Source: Temperatibacter marinus (GTDB lineage Bacteria > Pseudomonadota > Alphaproteobacteria > Sphingomonadales > Kordiimonadaceae). Taken from it: 64,000 nucleotides of DNA. The stretch lies in contig NZ_CP123872.1 in assembly GCF_031598375.1 (NCBI RefSeq), positions 2,972,501-3,036,500 on the forward strand, read 5' to 3'. A model generated the notes under the pieces. The model was not told the DNA's origin. It worked only from the letters and a program-made list of their open reading frames with translations, and did no database searches. This document shows, piece by piece, positions 26,665-34,953 of the stretch (its first letter is position 1; each line of letters starts with the position of its first letter). Made by a program: the position numbers and the translations under genes.

Positions 26665-27918
26665 ATGCTTAAAGCATGGTTTGATACAGCATTATGGAAA
26701 AGAGTATTACTTGCTCTAATACTCGGCGTTATCGCAGGCAGCCTTTGGGGCGAAGGAGCCACAGCCATTAGTTGGCTTGGTGATATGTTCATCCGGCTTA
26801 TTCGCATGGTCATCGTTCCCCTTGTCTTCTTAACACTTGTTTCTGGTGTAATTGCCATGGGCGACCCAAAACGTTTAGGGTCAATTGGCATTAAGACAAT
26901 TATGCTTTACATGGGCACGACCGCAGTCGCCATTGTCATAGGGCTTGTCCTTGCCACACTCATTCAACCTGGTGTTGGAGTTGACCTTGCTGCAGCTGGG
27001 ACTGAGAGCAAAGCGCTTGTTCGTCAAGCAATGACCTTAGATGGTTTCATAGAAATGCTCATTCCTAAAAATCCTGTGAAGGCTATGGTTGACGCTAAAA
27101 TGCTGCAAATCATTTTCTTCGGGGTGATGTTCGGTGCAGCATTGATGATGACAAAAGAAGACGGCAAACCTGTTGCGAATGTGATTGAAGCTGGCTCAGA
27201 AGTGATGCTCAAGATGACCCATATGGTTATGGAAATGGCACCGTTTGGGGTTTTTGCCCTTATCGCAACAACAGCGGGAACACAAGGCGCCAGTGCTTTA
27301 CTTGATGTCGTGCCGCTTGTTGTCACTGTCGTTGGTGGCTGTATCATCCATGTGCTTGTTACGCACGGGATCATCATGAAATTTTTGCTGGGCTTGCCAC
27401 CTGTTCGTTTCTTCAAAGATATCATCGAGCCTCAGCTCGTGGCTTTTTCAACATCCTCAAGCTCTGCTACTTTGCCAGTCACTATGGCAACAGCGGAAGA
27501 TAACCTTGGTATTAAAGCGCCAGTTGCATCGTCTGTATTGCCGTTAGGCTCTACAATTAATATGGACGGCACGGGGATTTATGTCGGGGCTGTTGCAATC
27601 TTTGCCGCACAAGCACTCGGCATTGATCTCTCCTTGATAGATTATTTGTTAATAGCAGCCTCGACAACTCTTGTGTCTATTGGGACAGCTGCAGTGCCTT
27701 CGGCCAGTCTTTTCCTTTTAACTGCTGTCTTGAGTGTTATCGGCGTTTCTGGGGAACAAACAGCCATCATCGTTGGCTTCCTCTTCGCTTTTGATCGGCC
27801 TCTGGATATGTGCAGAACTGTTGTGAATGTCACCGGAGATCTTTCCGTTGCGACGGCGGTTGCTAAATGGGAAGATGAAATTGACGAGGATGTCTTTAGG
27901 GACGACCCAAAAGTCTAA
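26665..27918 (+). CDS. Dicarboxylate/amino acid:cation symporter (DAACS family)
   Basis: A 417-residue inner-membrane symporter of the GltP/DctA family that imports C4-dicarboxylates or acidic amino acids with Na+ or H+. Family features are RLIRMVIVPLVFLTL in the third helix, the serine-rich re-entrant loop FSTSSSSATLPVT, and NMDGTGIYVG for cation and substrate binding. PLDMCRTVVNVTGD in the last helix carries the aspartate and arginine that help set substrate preference. The arginine at that position suggests an acidic side-chain substrate. I chose the ATG at 26665 (gggagg upstream) over a GTG 12 codons earlier. It is monocistronic, with a terminator. Confidence 0.9.
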   Translation: MLKAWFDTALWKRVLLALILGVIAGSLWGEGATAISWLGDMFIRLIRMVIVPLVFLTLVSGVIAMGDPKRLGSIGIKTIMLYMGTTAVAIVIGLVLATLIQPGVGVDLAAAGTESKALVRQAMTLDGFIEMLIPKNPVKAMVDAKMLQIIFFGVMFGAALMMTKEDGKPVANVIEAGSEVMLKMTHMVMEMAPFGVFALIATTAGTQGASALLDVVPLVVTVVGGCIIHVLVTHGIIMKFLLGLPPVRFFKDIIEPQLVAFSTSSSSATLPVTMATAEDNLGIKAPVASSVLPLGSTINMDGTGIYVGAVAIFAAQALGIDLSLIDYLLIAASTTLVSIGTAAVPSASLFLLTAVLSVIGVSGEQTAIIVGFLFAFDRPLDMCRTVVNVTGDLSVATAVAKWEDEIDEDVFRDDPKV

Positions 27919-27931
27919 CATAAACAGTGAT

Positions 27932-27960
27932 AAAAAGCCGAGTATGCCTCGGCTTTTTCT
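27932..27960 (+). terminator. Intrinsic terminator after the DAACS symporter
   Basis: A perfect 10-bp stem, aaaagccgag (27933-27942) and ctcggctttt (27948-27957), with a five-base loop and T's within and after the right arm. Confidence 0.9.
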
Positions 27961-27988
27961 TTGCACAACTCTTAAAAGAGATCCTTCT

Positions 27989-28297
27989 TTAGAGATTCGA
28001 GGCGAGGCGAATAGTTAGGTCTACACTTTCATCCAGCCCTAGCTTTTCACTTTTTCTAACAGCCGCTTTGATGGGAAGAATATAACTGTCAGTCTCTTTT
28101 GAGGGAAATATCGATGTTGACCACTGGGTCTCCCCAATCTGCACGTCCACTTTAACGGATCCAAAGCCTCTTCTACTAGGTTGAAACATTTTGACTTGAT
28201 CTGCATTTTCTTTAGGCAGGGTAACAAAATGCCAACTGGCCTTTTCTGCTGTCCAAAGCCATATGCGCGCTGTAAAGGTAAACTCAAGGTCAAACAT
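27989..28297 (-). CDS. DUF1905 domain protein
   Basis: A 102-residue single-domain protein. The features are FTARIWLWTAEKASWHFVTLP at the start and RRGFGSVKVDVQIGETQWSTS in the middle, followed by YILPIKAAVRK, and are typical of DUF1905, a small beta-barrel family without assigned function. It has an aaggatag ribosome site. It diverges from queC across 80 bp and ends 28 bp past the symporter terminator. Family call is good; role unknown. Confidence 0.8.
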   Translation of the reverse strand: MFDLEFTFTARIWLWTAEKASWHFVTLPKENADQVKMFQPSRRGFGSVKVDVQIGETQWSTSIFPSKETDSYILPIKAAVRKSEKLGLDESVDLTIRLASNL

Positions 28298-28377
28298 ATT
28301 CTATCCTTCCACAAATAGGGCTGTTCAAGATATCCCACTTTTGCTATAGCATCGACGATAATATCAAGAGGTAAACT

Positions 28378-29079
28378 ATGTCTAATAAAAAAGCCATTGT
28401 CCTGCTGTCTGGCGGTTTAGACAGCGCCACCGTCGCTGCAATTGCAAAAGCAGAAGGTTATGATGTCTATGCCCTGTCCTTTAGTTACGGCCAGCGTCAT
28501 AGTGTCGAGTTAACAGCAGCCAGTCGAGTGAAAGATCAACTGGGTCTTATAGAGAGACGCACTGCGAATGTTGACTTGCGAACTTTTGGTGGCAGCGCAC
28601 TCACAGATAATATTGACGTGCCTAAGGATCGTGATGAAGACACGATGGATAGTGATATTCCTGTGACATATGTGCCAGCACGGAACACCATATTTTTATC
28701 TTTCGCGCTTGCATATGCAGAAGTGATTGGTTGCAAAGACATCTGGATAGGGGTAAATGCACTTGATTATTCTGGTTATCCAGATTGCAGACCAGAATAT
28801 ATTGCAGCCTTTCAGGCGATGGCAAATCTGGCCACGAAGGCAGGCGTTACCGAAGATGATAAAATGTCCATCAGGACCCCCCTACTCAATTTAACAAAGG
28901 CAGAGATTATTAAAGCAGGCATAGAACTTGGTGTTGATTATAGCCTGACAATTAGTTGCTATGATCCAGACCCATCTGGGGCAGCCTGTGGGCACTGTGA
29001 TAGCTGTTATTTGCGTAAAAAAGGGTTTGATGAAGCGGGTGTCGTTGATCCTACACGCTATCGTGAGACTGGCGATTAA
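28378..29079 (+). CDS. queC: 7-cyano-7-deazaguanine synthase QueC
   Basis: A 233-residue ATP-dependent enzyme converting 7-carboxy-7-deazaguanine and ammonia into preQ0 for queuosine in tRNA. The PP-loop [12 protein letters not shown] is at residues 8-19, and four zinc-ligand cysteines sit in the C-terminal segment ([20 protein letters not shown]). An agaggt site precedes the ATG. The stop overlaps queE by one base (TAATG), so the two are coupled. Confidence 0.96.
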   Translation: MSNKKAIVLLSGGLDSATVAAIAKAEGYDVYALSFSYGQRHSVELTAASRVKDQLGLIERRTANVDLRTFGGSALTDNIDVPKDRDEDTMDSDIPVTYVPARNTIFLSFALAYAEVIGCKDIWIGVNALDYSGYPDCRPEYIAAFQAMANLATKAGVTEDDKMSIRTPLLNLTKAEIIKAGIELGVDYSLTISCYDPDPSGAACGHCDSCYLRKKGFDEAGVVDPTRYRETGD

Positions 29080-29717
29080 TGAAAACATATTCTGCGAAAG
29101 AGATTTTTTATACCCTGCAGGGGGAAGGCGCCAACGCTGGACGTGCCGCTGTCTTTTGTAGGTTTTCTGGCTGTAACCTGTGGTCTGGCTTAGAAAAGGA
29201 TCGAGCGTCTGCTGTTTGCCAATTTTGTGATACTGATTTTGTTGGCGTGGACGGCTTAGGCGGAGGAAAGTTTAAATCAGCAGAAGCTATGGCTGAGGCG
29301 ATCGACGGCTATTGGCCGCAAACTAGTTCTGGGACGAAACTGGTTGTCTGCACCGGTGGAGAACCTCTGCTTCAACTTGATAAAAACCTCATAGAATGCC
29401 TACATGAAAAAGGGTTTGAAATCGCAGTAGAAACAAATGGGACAATCAAAGCCCCTGAAGGCATCGATTGGCTGTGTGTGAGCCCGAAAGCAAATAGCGA
29501 GATAGTCCAAACATCAGGTCATGAGCTTAAACTGGTCTTTCCGCAGGAGGAAAACACACCAGAAGACTTCTTAGATTTTAAGTTTGATCACTTCTTCTTG
29601 CAACCCAAAGACGATTTAAACCAAGCCCATAATATTCAAGCGACAATTGACTATATACACCGTCACCCTCAGTGGCGTCTCAGCCTTCAAACTCATAAAA
29701 TCACAGGTATCAGGTAA
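29079..29717 (+). CDS. queE: 7-carboxy-7-deazaguanine synthase QueE
   Basis: A 212-residue radical SAM enzyme making 7-carboxy-7-deazaguanine from 6-carboxytetrahydropterin. The start FYTLQGEGANAGRAAVFCRF is typical of QueE. The cluster cysteines lie in an expanded form (SGCN, then about 14 residues, then CQFC), as in the CX14CX2C class. CTGGEPLLQ provides the SAM-binding GGE motif. Directly coupled to queC; the earlier pathway enzymes FolE and QueD are not in the window. Confidence 0.94.
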   Translation: MKTYSAKEIFYTLQGEGANAGRAAVFCRFSGCNLWSGLEKDRASAVCQFCDTDFVGVDGLGGGKFKSAEAMAEAIDGYWPQTSSGTKLVVCTGGEPLLQLDKNLIECLHEKGFEIAVETNGTIKAPEGIDWLCVSPKANSEIVQTSGHELKLVFPQEENTPEDFLDFKFDHFFLQPKDDLNQAHNIQATIDYIHRHPQWRLSLQTHKITGIR

Positions 29718-30617
29718 GTGAAGGCCGCCTTCATAAGAAAAGCCATCGTCTTGATCCTCTGCATGCTCGCCGTAGGATATATTTCTATTGCCATACAGTC
29801 GCCTCACTCCATCGAAACACTTGTCTCAAGGGGGTATCTCTTTTTGGTGGGAGTCTTTGCAGCCACCATTGCAAACTCCACAGGAATGGGCGGAGGTGTT
29901 GTCTTTTTACCCGCCTTTGAATTTATAAGAGATACGGGGCTTGCGATCACTGCAGCGCAAATTATTGGTATGAGTTTCGTTATCCAATCTTTTGGTATGA
30001 CTGTTGGTTCCTCTCGATGGCTTTATAAAGCCTATTCGAACAAAGAACCTGTTACTGGTGTGGCTGAGAAAGATTTCTGGAAAATCATAGGTTGGGTCTT
30101 ACTTTTTGCAGCACCAAGTCTGTTACTTACACAATACGCACTTGTCTTTGACAAAGATTTTCTACTCTTCCTCTTCAAAGGCTTCTCTATTGCACTTGGG
30201 CTTAAGCTTCTTATGGCCACCTGGGTCAATTCAGCTGACAACGACCGGCGTGACCATCTTCATGCTGTCGATTATCAAATACTTGCGATCGCAGGCATAA
30301 CAGGAGGGATCGCTACGGCGCTTTTCTCAGTTGGTGTTGGAGAGCTTGTGGCCCTCTACCTCTTTATTCGAAATTACCCCCTAGTGACCTGCGCTGCCAC
30401 TGCCGTGATTTTATCGTCTCTTACAATCCTGATCGGTTTACCTTGGCATCTGATGAATACAGATCTTCCGTGGGATTTATTAACTGTGGTAATTCCTGGT
30501 GCAATATTAGGGGGCTATTTTGCTAGAGCCTTTGCTTATTGGCTTGGCAATAAACGGCTTAAAATATTTGCCGCCCTATGGATCATAGGATCGAGCAGCT
30601 TTCTTCTTTTTAGATAA
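29718..30617 (+). CDS. TSUP (TauE/SafE-type) membrane transporter
   Basis: A 299-residue protein with about eight transmembrane helices. It carries the TSUP family motifs ANSTGMGGGVVFLPAFEF in the first repeat and GITGGIATALFSVGVGEL in the second. Members export or import sulfite, sulfoacetate and other small sulfur or organic anions. The frame begins with GTG directly after the queE stop (no spacer), so it is read as a third gene of the queC-queE operon. An internal ATG at codon 16 is an alternative start. Any link to queuosine is only by position. Confidence 0.82.
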   Translation: MKAAFIRKAIVLILCMLAVGYISIAIQSPHSIETLVSRGYLFLVGVFAATIANSTGMGGGVVFLPAFEFIRDTGLAITAAQIIGMSFVIQSFGMTVGSSRWLYKAYSNKEPVTGVAEKDFWKIIGWVLLFAAPSLLLTQYALVFDKDFLLFLFKGFSIALGLKLLMATWVNSADNDRRDHLHAVDYQILAIAGITGGIATALFSVGVGELVALYLFIRNYPLVTCAATAVILSSLTILIGLPWHLMNTDLPWDLLTVVIPGAILGGYFARAFAYWLGNKRLKIFAALWIIGSSSFLLFR

Positions 30618-30626
30618 CAGTTCAGA

Positions 30627-31091
30627 CTATCCCCGTCCTCTATAGGTAGGAACAGCTTGTTCTGGCACCCATACACCCTCTGGGGCAGCGCCGGTCTGAT
30701 AGAAAACATCAATTGGAATACCGCCCCTCGGATACCAGTAGCCTGCAAATCTAAGCCATTTAGGTGCCATCTCTTTCACAAGGCGTTCCCCAATGCCAAC
30801 TGTACAATCTTCGTGGAAGGCTTGATGATTTCTAAAGGATTGAAAGAACAATTTAAGAGATTTGCTCTCCACAAGAGTTTCCCCAGGAATATAGTCCAGA
30901 ACGAGATGCGCAAAATCTGGCTGACCGGTTACGGGGCAGAGGCTTGTAAATTCGGGGCAGGTAAAACGAACGACATAGTCGCTGTCAGGACGTGGATTTT
31001 TTACATATTCAAGAATTGCTTCTTCAGGTGTTTGGGCAGCCCCCCCTGTTTTACCAAGTTGTTCCAATTCACCGTATATAGAGTTAGCCAT
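30627..31091 (-). CDS. queF: NADPH-dependent preQ0 reductase QueF (short type)
   Basis: A 154-residue enzyme reducing the nitrile of preQ0 to preQ1. The single-domain type is shown by [20 protein letters not shown], with the catalytic cysteine in SLCPVTG and the aspartate in [24 protein letters not shown] contains the QueF-specific NADPH-binding segment. An aaggact site precedes the ATG. The gene converges on the queC-queE-TSUP operon from the other side, so the queuosine genes are in one place but in two transcription units. Confidence 0.95.
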   Translation of the reverse strand: MANSIYGELEQLGKTGGAAQTPEEAILEYVKNPRPDSDYVVRFTCPEFTSLCPVTGQPDFAHLVLDYIPGETLVESKSLKLFFQSFRNHQAFHEDCTVGIGERLVKEMAPKWLRFAGYWYPRGGIPIDVFYQTGAAPEGVWVPEQAVPTYRGRG

Positions 31092-31332
31092 TGTCAGTCC
31101 TTTTTTCTAATCACCCGCTATGTACCCTGATTAACGAAAGAGTCAACGATATTTATCCAAGCATTCCTCTTAAGTTTTTCTTAGGAAAGATTACCCATTC
31201 CTTAACATAAATCTTCATTTGATTCAGCATTTATTAAGATCACTTTGGTAGAGTTAAATCATCAGGCGACCAAAGCTCTTTTGAGCTGTTATGAGTAATT
31301 TTGTTTTGAGTATCTCGCCCTTTTTAACAGCC

Positions 31333-31358
31333 TGCCTTGAGAATATATTCTAAAGGCA
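31333..31358 (+). promoter_or_regulatory. Near-perfect palindrome directly upstream of hspQ
   Basis: TGCCTTGAGAAT, a two-base spacer and ATTCTAAAGGCA form a 26-bp palindrome with one mismatch, ending 17 bp before the hspQ ATG and 4-5 bp before its Shine-Dalgarno sequence. It could be a DNA operator or an RNA hairpin in the leader. It does not match CIRCE. Confidence 0.5.
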
Positions 31359-31375
31359 TTAGTTGGAGAATACCA

Positions 31376-31735
31376 ATGACACATTTACAAAGCATAACCT
31401 GTGACCCAGTCAAGATTACACCTGTCTTTAGCGAGGCAAAATTTGCACCCGGCATGTACGTTCGACACCGTCTCTTTGGTTATGTTGGTCTAATATTTGA
31501 TGTGGATGCCCGATATTCTCAGTCGGAAGAATGGTATGAAATGATGGCAAAATCTGCTCCGAAAAAAGACAGCCCATGGTATTATGTGATGGTTGATGGT
31601 GAAAGTCATACCACTTATGTTTCGGAAGACCATCTGATTGCTTGTGAAAATGATCATAATATTGATCATCCTATGTTTAAAACCCTATTTACTCGTGAAG
31701 GCGATGATGTGCATATCCGTACAACTTTGAACTAG
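31376..31735 (+). CDS. hspQ: Heat shock protein HspQ
   Basis: A 119-residue protein of the HspQ (YccV-like hemimethylated DNA-binding) family. FAPGMYVRHRLFGYVGLIFDVD and the segment WYYVMVDGESHTTYVSEDHL are family hallmarks. E. coli HspQ is a heat-inducible protein that enhances Lon degradation of some substrates. I chose the ATG at 31376 with ggag eight bases upstream, not the TTG 13 codons earlier. A palindrome occupies the leader and a terminator follows, so the gene is monocistronic. The 285-bp gap before it shows nothing else clear except the queF start region. Confidence 0.93.
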   Translation: MTHLQSITCDPVKITPVFSEAKFAPGMYVRHRLFGYVGLIFDVDARYSQSEEWYEMMAKSAPKKDSPWYYVMVDGESHTTYVSEDHLIACENDHNIDHPMFKTLFTREGDDVHIRTTLN

Positions 31736-31816
31736 TTGCTTGTCGCGAGACACCTGAATTGGATCCCCTGATCTGATTGATAAAACCTCATGGTTTTGTT
31801 ATTTCCTCCCTATCTC

Positions 31817-31848
31817 TGGCGGTTCTTAATTGAACCGCCATTTTTTTC
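31817..31848 (+). terminator. Intrinsic terminator after hspQ
   Basis: A perfect 9-bp stem, tggcggttc (31817-31825) and gaaccgcca (31832-31840), with a six-base loop and seven T's. It ends 48 bp before the next gene's start. Confidence 0.93.
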
Positions 31849-31895
31849 TTTTCTCACACAGTGAAGCTGTTACCCTATATAAAATGGAGGAAAGT

Positions 31896-32732
31896 ATGGG
31901 ACCGCTTGTTTCAACTGACTGGGTGCATGAACACCTAACAAACTCACAAATAAAACTCATTGATTGCAGCTGGCATATGCCTGCAACCAATCGATCTGGC
32001 CTGCGCGAGTTTGAAACTGCCCATATCCAAGGCGCACAGTTTCTTGATATTGACAGTGTTGCCGACCAAACATCAACCTTACCGCATATGATGCCTTCTA
32101 AAGAGCTTTTCCAGTCTTTTGCTGAAAGCGCTGGATTGACCAACCAAGATACTATAATTTTGTATGACAATAGTGACCTCCGAACCGCAGCGAGAGGACG
32201 GATGATGTTTCTTGAGTTCGGCCATGGCGCTGTATACGTTATGAACGGGGGGCTGCAAAAATGGGTCTCAGAATCCAAACCTGTCTGTTCCAACCCGGTA
32301 AAAGCAGATGTTGGGCATTTTGAAATTAAGCCCTCCTGTATCGCGGTCGCGTCCTTAGAAGATATGTGTCACTTTGTTGAGAAAAAGGATCGCCAAATCC
32401 TTGATGCCCGATCTCATGATCGTTTCTCTGCCAAGGTTCCGGAACCCAGAGAAGGTCTTAAAAGCGGGCATATGCCAGGAGCGCTCAACGTTCCTTTTAC
32501 ACAGTTAATTCAGGACGACGGCACGTATCATGGGCCTGAATTCCTTGAGCAAACTTTCAAGCAAGCCGGTCTTAACTTTTCCAGGCCTGCTGTCACAAGT
32601 TGTGGTTCCGGCATAACAGCCTGCGTGGTTGGCTTGGCACTAGAAATCCTTGAAAAAAAGGATGTTGCCATATATGACGGATCATGGTCAGAATGGGGCG
32701 CGCAAGAAACCACCCCCGTAGAAAAAGGGTAA
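31896..32732 (+). CDS. Sulfurtransferase (3-mercaptopyruvate/thiosulfate type)
   Basis: A 278-residue tandem-rhodanese protein. The inactive N-terminal domain (about residues 5-120) and catalytic C-terminal domain (about 150-275) have the normal order. The active-site loop reads TSCGSGITACV, the CGSGxTA form associated with 3-mercaptopyruvate sulfurtransferase rather than thiosulfate rhodanese. I chose the ATG at 31896, with ggagga just upstream. Longer forms would begin within the preceding terminator. It heads an operon with a cystathionine beta-lyase gene (12-bp gap), a sensible pairing for sulfur amino acid metabolism. Cytoplasmic. Confidence 0.9.
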   Translation: MGPLVSTDWVHEHLTNSQIKLIDCSWHMPATNRSGLREFETAHIQGAQFLDIDSVADQTSTLPHMMPSKELFQSFAESAGLTNQDTIILYDNSDLRTAARGRMMFLEFGHGAVYVMNGGLQKWVSESKPVCSNPVKADVGHFEIKPSCIAVASLEDMCHFVEKKDRQILDARSHDRFSAKVPEPREGLKSGHMPGALNVPFTQLIQDDGTYHGPEFLEQTFKQAGLNFSRPAVTSCGSGITACVVGLALEILEKKDVAIYDGSWSEWGAQETTPVEKG

Positions 32733-32744
32733 CGAGTAATCTCT

Positions 32745-33926
32745 ATGAAAAAAGAAACAACTATTGTGAGCGCTGGGCGCGGTAAAGAGTATACACACGG
32801 TATCGTAAACCCGCCTGTCTACAGAGCTTCCACCTGTATTTTTGACACCTATGCAGAAATGCAAGAACGCAATGCAGATCCCTATCAAAAACATCTCTAT
32901 TATGGCCGAAAAGGAACGCCGACCCACTGGGCATTGAGCGATGCGTTGATGGCCCTGGAAGGAGAGAAAGCTGCGGGCTGTTTGCTCTTTCCCTCAGGCC
33001 TCGCAGCCATGACATCTGCAATTCTCAGTCAAGTTAAGGCTGGGGATCATGTACTGATTACTGACAGTGCGTATGACCCAACGCGGTATTTTTCACAGAC
33101 ACTGCTTAAAGACAGTGGTGTTGAGGCTGAATATTATGATCCAATGATTGGCGGTAACATTGTAGATCTTCTAAGAGAGAATACGGCTTGTATCATTGTA
33201 GAAGCCCCCGGCTCCTTGACCTTTGAAGTTCAAGATGTCCCAGCTATTGTCAGGGCTGCGAAAGATCACAAAGCAACAGTGATCATGGATAATACGTGGG
33301 CCACAGCCCTAAATTATCAAGCCTTTGAATACGGGGTTGATGTTGTGGTACACGCCGCCACTAAATATATTGTAGGCCACTCTGATGTGATGATCGGTGC
33401 TGCTCTCGCGAATGAAGCCTGCCTACCAGCACTGCGATCCTATGCAATGGCGACAGGACAAACTTGTTCCGCAGATGATGCCTACCTGGCCCTTCGCGGC
33501 CTTAGAACCATGAGCGTTCGTCTCAAACAACATGAAGAGAATGCTCTTGCCGTTGCCCAGTGGCTTGCAGCTCATCCTGCTGTGGACCGGGTTCTCCATC
33601 CCGCTCTGCCAGACTGTCCTGGACACGAAATCTGGAAGAGAGACTTCTCGGGATCAACGGGCCTTTTTAGTTTTGTTATGAAAGATGGAAGTTTAGATCA
33701 TGCCGCAGCGCTCGTAGATGATCTGCACCATTATAAAATGGGTTTCAGCTGGGGAGGTTATGAAAGCCTCATCCTGCCAACTGACCCACGCAGTTACAGG
33801 AAAAAATCGAAGTTTCAGGCGAATGGACCAACATTCAGGCTGCATATCGGCCTTGAGGATCCCGAAGATTTAATTACAGACCTTTCAGCGGGAATTGATC
33901 GCTATTTAGTAGCCATAAAAGGATAG
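32745..33926 (+). CDS. metC: Cystathionine beta-lyase (MetC type)
   Basis: A 393-residue PLP enzyme of the Cys/Met metabolism family, cleaving cystathionine to homocysteine, pyruvate and ammonia. The PLP lysine is Lys207 in AATKYIVGHSDVMIG. YYGRKGTPTHWALSDAL near residue 52 and SWGGYESLILP near the C-terminus are the proteobacterial MetC form. The sulfurtransferase gene lies 12 bp upstream and the dehydrogenase gene 3 bp downstream. The start lacks a strong Shine-Dalgarno sequence and may depend on coupling. Homology alone cannot exclude cysteine desulfhydrase activity. Confidence 0.9.
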   Translation: MKKETTIVSAGRGKEYTHGIVNPPVYRASTCIFDTYAEMQERNADPYQKHLYYGRKGTPTHWALSDALMALEGEKAAGCLLFPSGLAAMTSAILSQVKAGDHVLITDSAYDPTRYFSQTLLKDSGVEAEYYDPMIGGNIVDLLRENTACIIVEAPGSLTFEVQDVPAIVRAAKDHKATVIMDNTWATALNYQAFEYGVDVVVHAATKYIVGHSDVMIGAALANEACLPALRSYAMATGQTCSADDAYLALRGLRTMSVRLKQHEENALAVAQWLAAHPAVDRVLHPALPDCPGHEIWKRDFSGSTGLFSFVMKDGSLDHAAALVDDLHHYKMGFSWGGYESLILPTDPRSYRKKSKFQANGPTFRLHIGLEDPEDLITDLSAGIDRYLVAIKG

Positions 33927-33929
33927 ACT

Positions 33930-34721
33930 ATGACTGACTTAACGGGAAAAATAGCCCTCATCACAGGCTCTACAAGTGGCATTGGCCTTGGTATTGCTGA
34001 GCACTTCGCGAAAGCAGGGGCAACCATCGCCGTGAATGGGTTTGGAACAGCAGAAGAAATCACCTATGTTGTGGAAAATTTATCTGCCTACAAGGGCAAT
34101 CAAGCACGCTTTTTTCCCGCTGATTTAATGGACGGTGAGGCTGCCATAACGCTCGTCAATCAGGTGGTTAATCACTTCGGAAAAATAGACGTTCTCATCA
34201 ACAATGCAGGCATTCAACATGTTGAAAAGGTAGAGGACTTTCCTGCGGATCGATGGGAATCTATTATTAGCCTAAACCTCTCCAGTGCCTTTTATACGTC
34301 AAAAGCAGCCGTGCCTCATATGCGTCGATCAGGTTATGGTCGCATTCTGAATATTGCCAGCGCCCATGGCCTCGTGGCCTCCCCCTTCAAATCGGCCTAT
34401 GTGGCTGCGAAGCACGGTGTGGTTGGCTTCACCAAATCTCTTGGCCTAGAATTAGCTGAAGAAGAGAATATATGTGTGAATGCCATCTGTCCCGGCTATG
34501 TACGCACGCCGCTCGTTGACATGCAGATCAAAGATCAAGCCAAAGTTCATAATATGACTGAAGAAGAAGTGATCCGCGAAGTCATTCTAGCCGCTCAACC
34601 CAATAAACGATTTGTGACTGTCGAAGAGGTAGCTGATTTAGCCTTGTATCTTTGCAAAGATGCTACGCGAAGTTTTAACGGCGCAGCCCTCCCCATTGAA
34701 GGCGGATGGACAGCCCGTTAA
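33930..34721 (+). CDS. 3-hydroxybutyrate dehydrogenase (SDR family)
   Basis: A 263-residue short-chain dehydrogenase interconverting 3-hydroxybutyrate and acetoacetate with NAD. Features are ITGSTSGIGLGIAEHF (cofactor loop), NNAGIQHVEKVEDFP, the Ser-Tyr-Lys triad (IASAHGL, then AYVAAKHGVVGFTK) and CPGYVRTPLVD. The NAGIQHV and ALPIEGGWTA endings are characteristic of bacterial 3-hydroxybutyrate dehydrogenase, linked to polyhydroxybutyrate turnover. An aaggatag site precedes the ATG. It is the last gene of a three-gene operon and is followed by a terminator. Confidence 0.88.
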   Translation: MTDLTGKIALITGSTSGIGLGIAEHFAKAGATIAVNGFGTAEEITYVVENLSAYKGNQARFFPADLMDGEAAITLVNQVVNHFGKIDVLINNAGIQHVEKVEDFPADRWESIISLNLSSAFYTSKAAVPHMRRSGYGRILNIASAHGLVASPFKSAYVAAKHGVVGFTKSLGLELAEEENICVNAICPGYVRTPLVDMQIKDQAKVHNMTEEEVIREVILAAQPNKRFVTVEEVADLALYLCKDATRSFNGAALPIEGGWTAR

Positions 34722-34733
34722 GCCAGACATAAA

Positions 34734-34758
34734 AAAGGCTGCGATAAACGCAGCCTTT
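34734..34758. terminator. Intrinsic terminator between 3-HB dehydrogenase and tRNA-Arg
   Basis: A perfect 10-bp stem, aaaggctgcg (34734-34743) and cgcagccttt (34749-34758), with a five-base loop. The A and T flanks let it serve both the rightward dehydrogenase operon and the leftward tRNA. Confidence 0.88.
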
Positions 34759-34764
34759 AAAATA

Positions 34765-34841
34765 TGGCGATCCCATCAGGACTCGAACCTGAAACCCTCT
34801 GCTTAGAAGGCAGATGCTCTATCCAGTTGAGCTATGGGACC
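34765..34841 (-). tRNA. tRNA-Arg (TCT)
   Basis: A 77-nt cloverleaf on the minus strand. The acceptor stem GGTCCCA pairs with TGGGATC, the D arm is AGCTCAACTGGATAGAGC, the anticodon loop CTTCTAA carries TCT for arginine, and the T arm contains GGTTCGAGTCC. The CCA end is encoded after a G discriminator. Confidence 0.97.
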
Positions 34842-34854
34842 ATCTATGGAATGT

Positions 34855-34882
34855 GGAATAGCATAATTATTCTAACGGTCAA
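34855..34882 (-). promoter_or_regulatory. Sigma-70 promoter of tRNA-Arg
   Basis: On the minus strand TTGACC and TATTCC are 16 bp apart, and an extended TGC lies just before the -10. The tRNA begins 13 bp downstream, the short leader expected for a tRNA gene. Confidence 0.55.
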
Positions 34883-34953
34883 CTGTAAAATGGCTGAAGC
34901 TAGAAAAAAACCGCAAGGCCTGTCAAAACAGCCCCTGCAGTCCTATCAATTTC

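Noticed and set aside
28298-28377. preQ1 riboswitch before queC
   Set aside because: The 80-bp gap shows no H-type pseudoknot consensus; only the ribosome site is visible.
31092-31375. CIRCE element upstream of hspQ
   Set aside because: TTAGCACTC and GAGTGCTAA are absent; the palindrome found is different.
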